From Pseudomonas benzenivorans (GTDB taxonomy: Bacteria > Pseudomonadota > Gammaproteobacteria > Pseudomonadales > Pseudomonadaceae): DNA of 64,000 bases. Under the pieces are notes generated by a model. The model saw only the letters and a list, made by a program, of their open reading frames with translations, made no database searches and had not been told where the DNA came from. A program made the position numbers and the translations under genes. The stretch is taken from NCBI RefSeq assembly GCF_900100495.1, contig NZ_FNCT01000005.1, positions 282,808 to 346,807 of the forward strand. The letters run 5' to 3'. Each line of letters opens with the position of its first letter. The stretch's first letter is position 1. This document shows positions 61,758 to 64,000 of this stretch, one piece after another.

Positions 61758-62210
61758 TGCGGGGTCCTCGAAAAATTTAGCTGCTGCAAAAAAGTGGCGG
61801 GCGAGTACCGCCGCGGCATTCGCCCGGGCTCGGCCCCATCCGCCGGCGAAGCGGGCGTGCGAACGCCGACCCGCAGGGCGATTCTCGCCAGCGCGGGTCG
61901 CGTCGATAATGCCGCACCCGTTGCCGGCGTGTCTCGTCCGACTAGCGCCTGCAGGATAACCCGGCTTCGCGCAAAAGCCGCGGCCGGGTGCGCGGTCAAG
62001 CCGCGCGGCGGCGCCCGAGGCAATCCACCGCCCCTGCCGAGAGGCGAACGAAAGCGTGCTGGCGAATGCCACGAGGCGGTCCATCCGGGCTCCTTTGGCT
62101 GCCCCAAAGGTGGGTGAAAGCCCCGTCGGACGGGAATCCCGGCGCATAGGCAAGGCGCCGGGGGGCCGGTATACTCCGGCGCATTCGTGCTTTATTACAA
62201 GGATTTCGCC
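61758..62210. other. Gene-free interval between cyaY and lptM
   Basis: 453 bases with no supported gene. Frames on either strand have no ribosome sites or motifs. It should contain divergent promoters. TATACT at 62170-62175 is a likely -10 box for lptM-lysA-dapF. A CTTTGG/CCAAAG hairpin near 62093-62109 is weak. Confidence 0.5.
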
Positions 62211-62348
62211 ATGCAGCGGCTGTTCACTGCCCTTATCGCGCTCGTCGCCATCAGCTCCCTGCTCGCGGGTTGCGGCCAGAAAGGCCCGCTGTACCTGCCG
62301 GATGATGGGAAAACGACGCAAGAACGCGACAGAGACGTCTTTCTCTAA
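62211..62348 (+). CDS. lptM: Small lipoprotein LptM (LppL)
   Basis: 45 residues from ATG 62211 (ribosome site AAGGAT) to TAA 62348. A lipoprotein signal (RLFTALIALVAISSLLAGC) is followed by GQKGPLYLPDD, the exact hallmark of LptM/LppL, where Cys20 is lipidated. LptM helps insert and oxidise LptD for LPS export. It lies 9 bp before lysA, the conserved order in pseudomonads. Confidence 0.93.
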   Translation: MQRLFTALIALVAISSLLAGCGQKGPLYLPDDGKTTQERDRDVFL

Positions 62349-62357
62349 GGGGGTTCC

Positions 62358-63611
62358 ATGCAAGCTTTCAGCAACCGCGACGGCGAGCTGTTCGCGGAAG
62401 GCGTGGCCCTGTCCGCCATCGCCCAACGCTTCGGCACGCCGACCTACGTCTACTCGCGCGCGCACATCGAGGCGCAATACCACGCCTATGCCGATGCGCT
62501 GCAGGGATTGCCGCACCTGGTCTGCTTCGCCGTCAAGGCCAACTCCAACATCGGCGTGCTGAACGTGCTGGCGCGCCTCGGCGCGGGCTTCGACATCGTC
62601 TCGCGTGGCGAGCTGGAACGGGTCCTGGCCGCCGGCGGCGACCCGGCCAAGATCGTCTTCTCCGGGGTCGGCAAGAGCCGCGAGGACATGCGCCGGGCGC
62701 TGGAAGTGGGCGTGCACTGCTTCAACGTCGAGTCCACCGAGGAACTGGAACGCCTGCAGATCGTTGCCGCCGAACTCGGCGTCAGGGCGCCGGTGTCGCT
62801 GCGGGTCAACCCGGACGTCGATGCCGGCACCCATCCGTACATTTCCACCGGGCTGAAGGAGAACAAGTTCGGCATCGCCATCGCCGCCGCCGAGGCGGTC
62901 TACGCCCGCGCCGCGACGCTGGCCAACCTGGAGGTGGTCGGCGTCGACTGTCATATCGGCTCGCAGCTGACCAGCCTGCCGCCGTTCCTCGATGCCCTCG
63001 AGCGCCTGCTGGCGCTGGTCGACCGCCTGGCCGCGCGCGGCATCCGCATCCAGCACCTGGACCTCGGCGGCGGCCTCGGCGTGCAGTACCGCGACGAGCA
63101 GCCGCCGCTGGCCGGCGACTACATCCAGGCGGTGCGCGAGCGCATCCAGGGTCGCGACCTGGCCCTGGTATTCGAGCCGGGCCGCTATATCGTCGCCAAC
63201 GCCGGGGTGCTGCTGACCCGGGTCGAGTACCTCAAGCACACCGAACACAAGGATTTCGCCATCGTCGATGCGGCGATGAACGACCTGATCCGTCCGGCGC
63301 TGTACCAGGCCTGGATGGACGTGGTGCCGGTGCGGCCACGCGAAGGAGCGACGCGCAGCTACGACATCGTCGGGCCGATCTGCGAGACCGGCGACTTCCT
63401 GGCCAAGGAGCGCGAACTGGCGTTGGCGGAAGGCGACCTGCTGGCCGTGCGCTCGGCCGGCGCCTATGGCTTCGTCATGAGTTCCAACTACAACACCCGC
63501 GGCCGCGCCGCCGAGGTGATGGTGGATGGCGAGCAGGCCTTCGAAGTGCGCCGGCGCGAAACCCTCAGCGAACTCTTTGCGGGCGAAAGCCGGCTGCCGC
63601 CAGCACCATAA
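62358..63611 (+). CDS. lysA: Diaminopimelate decarboxylase
   Basis: 417 residues. LysA converts meso-diaminopimelate to lysine. The PLP-lysine is Lys60 in [13 protein letters not shown], the C-terminal barrel supplies [15 protein letters not shown] and the substrate motif [17 protein letters not shown]-type ribosome site. It is followed by dapF, the preceding enzyme of the same pathway, 10 bp downstream. Confidence 0.97.
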   Translation: MQAFSNRDGELFAEGVALSAIAQRFGTPTYVYSRAHIEAQYHAYADALQGLPHLVCFAVKANSNIGVLNVLARLGAGFDIVSRGELERVLAAGGDPAKIVFSGVGKSREDMRRALEVGVHCFNVESTEELERLQIVAAELGVRAPVSLRVNPDVDAGTHPYISTGLKENKFGIAIAAAEAVYARAATLANLEVVGVDCHIGSQLTSLPPFLDALERLLALVDRLAARGIRIQHLDLGGGLGVQYRDEQPPLAGDYIQAVRERIQGRDLALVFEPGRYIVANAGVLLTRVEYLKHTEHKDFAIVDAAMNDLIRPALYQAWMDVVPVRPREGATRSYDIVGPICETGDFLAKERELALAEGDLLAVRSAGAYGFVMSSNYNTRGRAAEVMVDGEQAFEVRRRETLSELFAGESRLPPAP

Positions 63612-63621
63612 GGGCACCGCG

Positions 63622-64000
63622 ATGCTATTGCGCTTTACCAAGATGCACGGCCTCGGCAACGACTTCATGGTCCTCGACCTGGTCAGCCAGCACGCGCACA
63701 TCCAGCCGAAGAACGCCAAGCAGTGGGGCGACCGCCACACTGGCGTCGGCTTCGACCAATTGCTGATCGTCGAGCCGCCAAGCAACCCGGACGTCGACTT
63801 CCGCTACCGCATCTTCAATGCCGATGGTTCGGAAGTGGAGCAATGCGGCAACGGTGCACGCTGTTTCGCCCGTTTCGTGCTGGACAAGCGCCTGACGATG
63901 AAGAGACGAATCCGCGTCGAGACCAAGGGCGGGATCATCGAATTGCACGTGCGCGCCGACGGCCAGATCACCGTGAACATGGGCGCACCACGCCTGGAGC
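63622..64000 (+). CDS. dapF: Diaminopimelate epimerase, 5' part (continues past the window)
   Basis: 126 codons are present and the frame stays open to the window edge. Features are [47 protein letters not shown] with the first catalytic Cys75, and [12 protein letters not shown]. DapF interconverts LL- and meso-diaminopimelate for peptidoglycan and lysine. It is co-directional with lysA. Confidence 0.96.
   Translation, partial: MLLRFTKMHGLGNDFMVLDLVSQHAHIQPKNAKQWGDRHTGVGFDQLLIVEPPSNPDVDFRYRIFNADGSEVEQCGNGARCFARFVLDKRLTMKRRIRVETKGGIIELHVRADGQITVNMGAPRLE

Overview
The window is a GC-rich chromosomal segment from a Pseudomonas-type gammaproteobacterium. The evidence is the set and order of genes: gcvTHP, ubi genes with pepP/ygfB/zapA/6S RNA, ubiD, rho, trxA, ppx/ppk, hemB, algP/algQ, the alginate regulators algZ-algR fused by overlap to hemCDXY, argH, cyaA, rnk, cyaY, lptM-lysA-dapF. 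From memory this order closely follows the stretch of P. aeruginosa PAO1 that runs from gcvP1 to dapF. I see no phage, insertion sequence with transposase, CRISPR array, tRNA or rRNA. The species cannot be fixed from the sequence alone.

Layout. 1-5.0 kb: the tail of a type II secretion ATPase, two divergent L,D-transpeptidase genes, a QmcA/NfeD membrane pair with a GNAT gene, and a DUF2388 protein. 5.0-12.6 kb: glycine cleavage genes (T to H to P, leftward) and a ferric-iron ABC importer (binding protein, then double-domain permease, leftward). 12.9-17.3 kb: a leftward ygfB-pepP-ubiH-ubiI operon for ubiquinone hydroxylation. 17.4-18.8 kb: a rightward TIGR02449-zapA-6S RNA-fthC unit. 18.9-23.2 kb: a 44-residue membrane protein, an EVE-domain protein, a membrane diguanylate cyclase, a FliL-like secreted protein and a quinone oxidoreductase. 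23.3-28.0 kb: a leftward flavin/iron-sulfur reductase, ubiD, rho with a structured leader, and trxA.

28.1-32.5 kb is the most accessory-looking part: a FadR-type regulator divergent from a polar amino-acid-type ABC importer (binding protein, two permeases, ATPase) whose last gene encodes an AllA-family ureidoglycolate lyase, behind a good sigma-54-type promoter. It sits between trxA and ppx, which are neighbours in PAO1 as I remember it. 32.6-37.3 kb: ppx and ppk1 converge, followed by hemB. 37.5-44.6 kb: DedA, a hydrolase, ElbB, a thioesterase, YaiI, LysE, a small MscS-like channel, an ABC-F ATPase and TIGR02444. 44.6-53.6 kb: algP, algQ, dsbH, then hemY-hemX-hemD-hemC-algR-algZ, all leftward. 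53.9-64 kb: argH, a glutathione transferase, two small Pseudomonas proteins, cyaA, a lipase, rnk, cyaY with a DUF1289 gene, and lptM-lysA-dapF (dapF runs off the end).

The non-coding DNA carries two groups of dispersed elements. REP-like palindromes lie at 5014, 12775 and 23209. A second repeat lies at 53732, flanked by a 12-bp direct repeat, and in an interrupted form at 27425. No wholly new system is evident; the best candidates for follow-up are the sigma-54-linked ABC/AllA cassette, the mobile-looking element upstream of argH and the rho leader.
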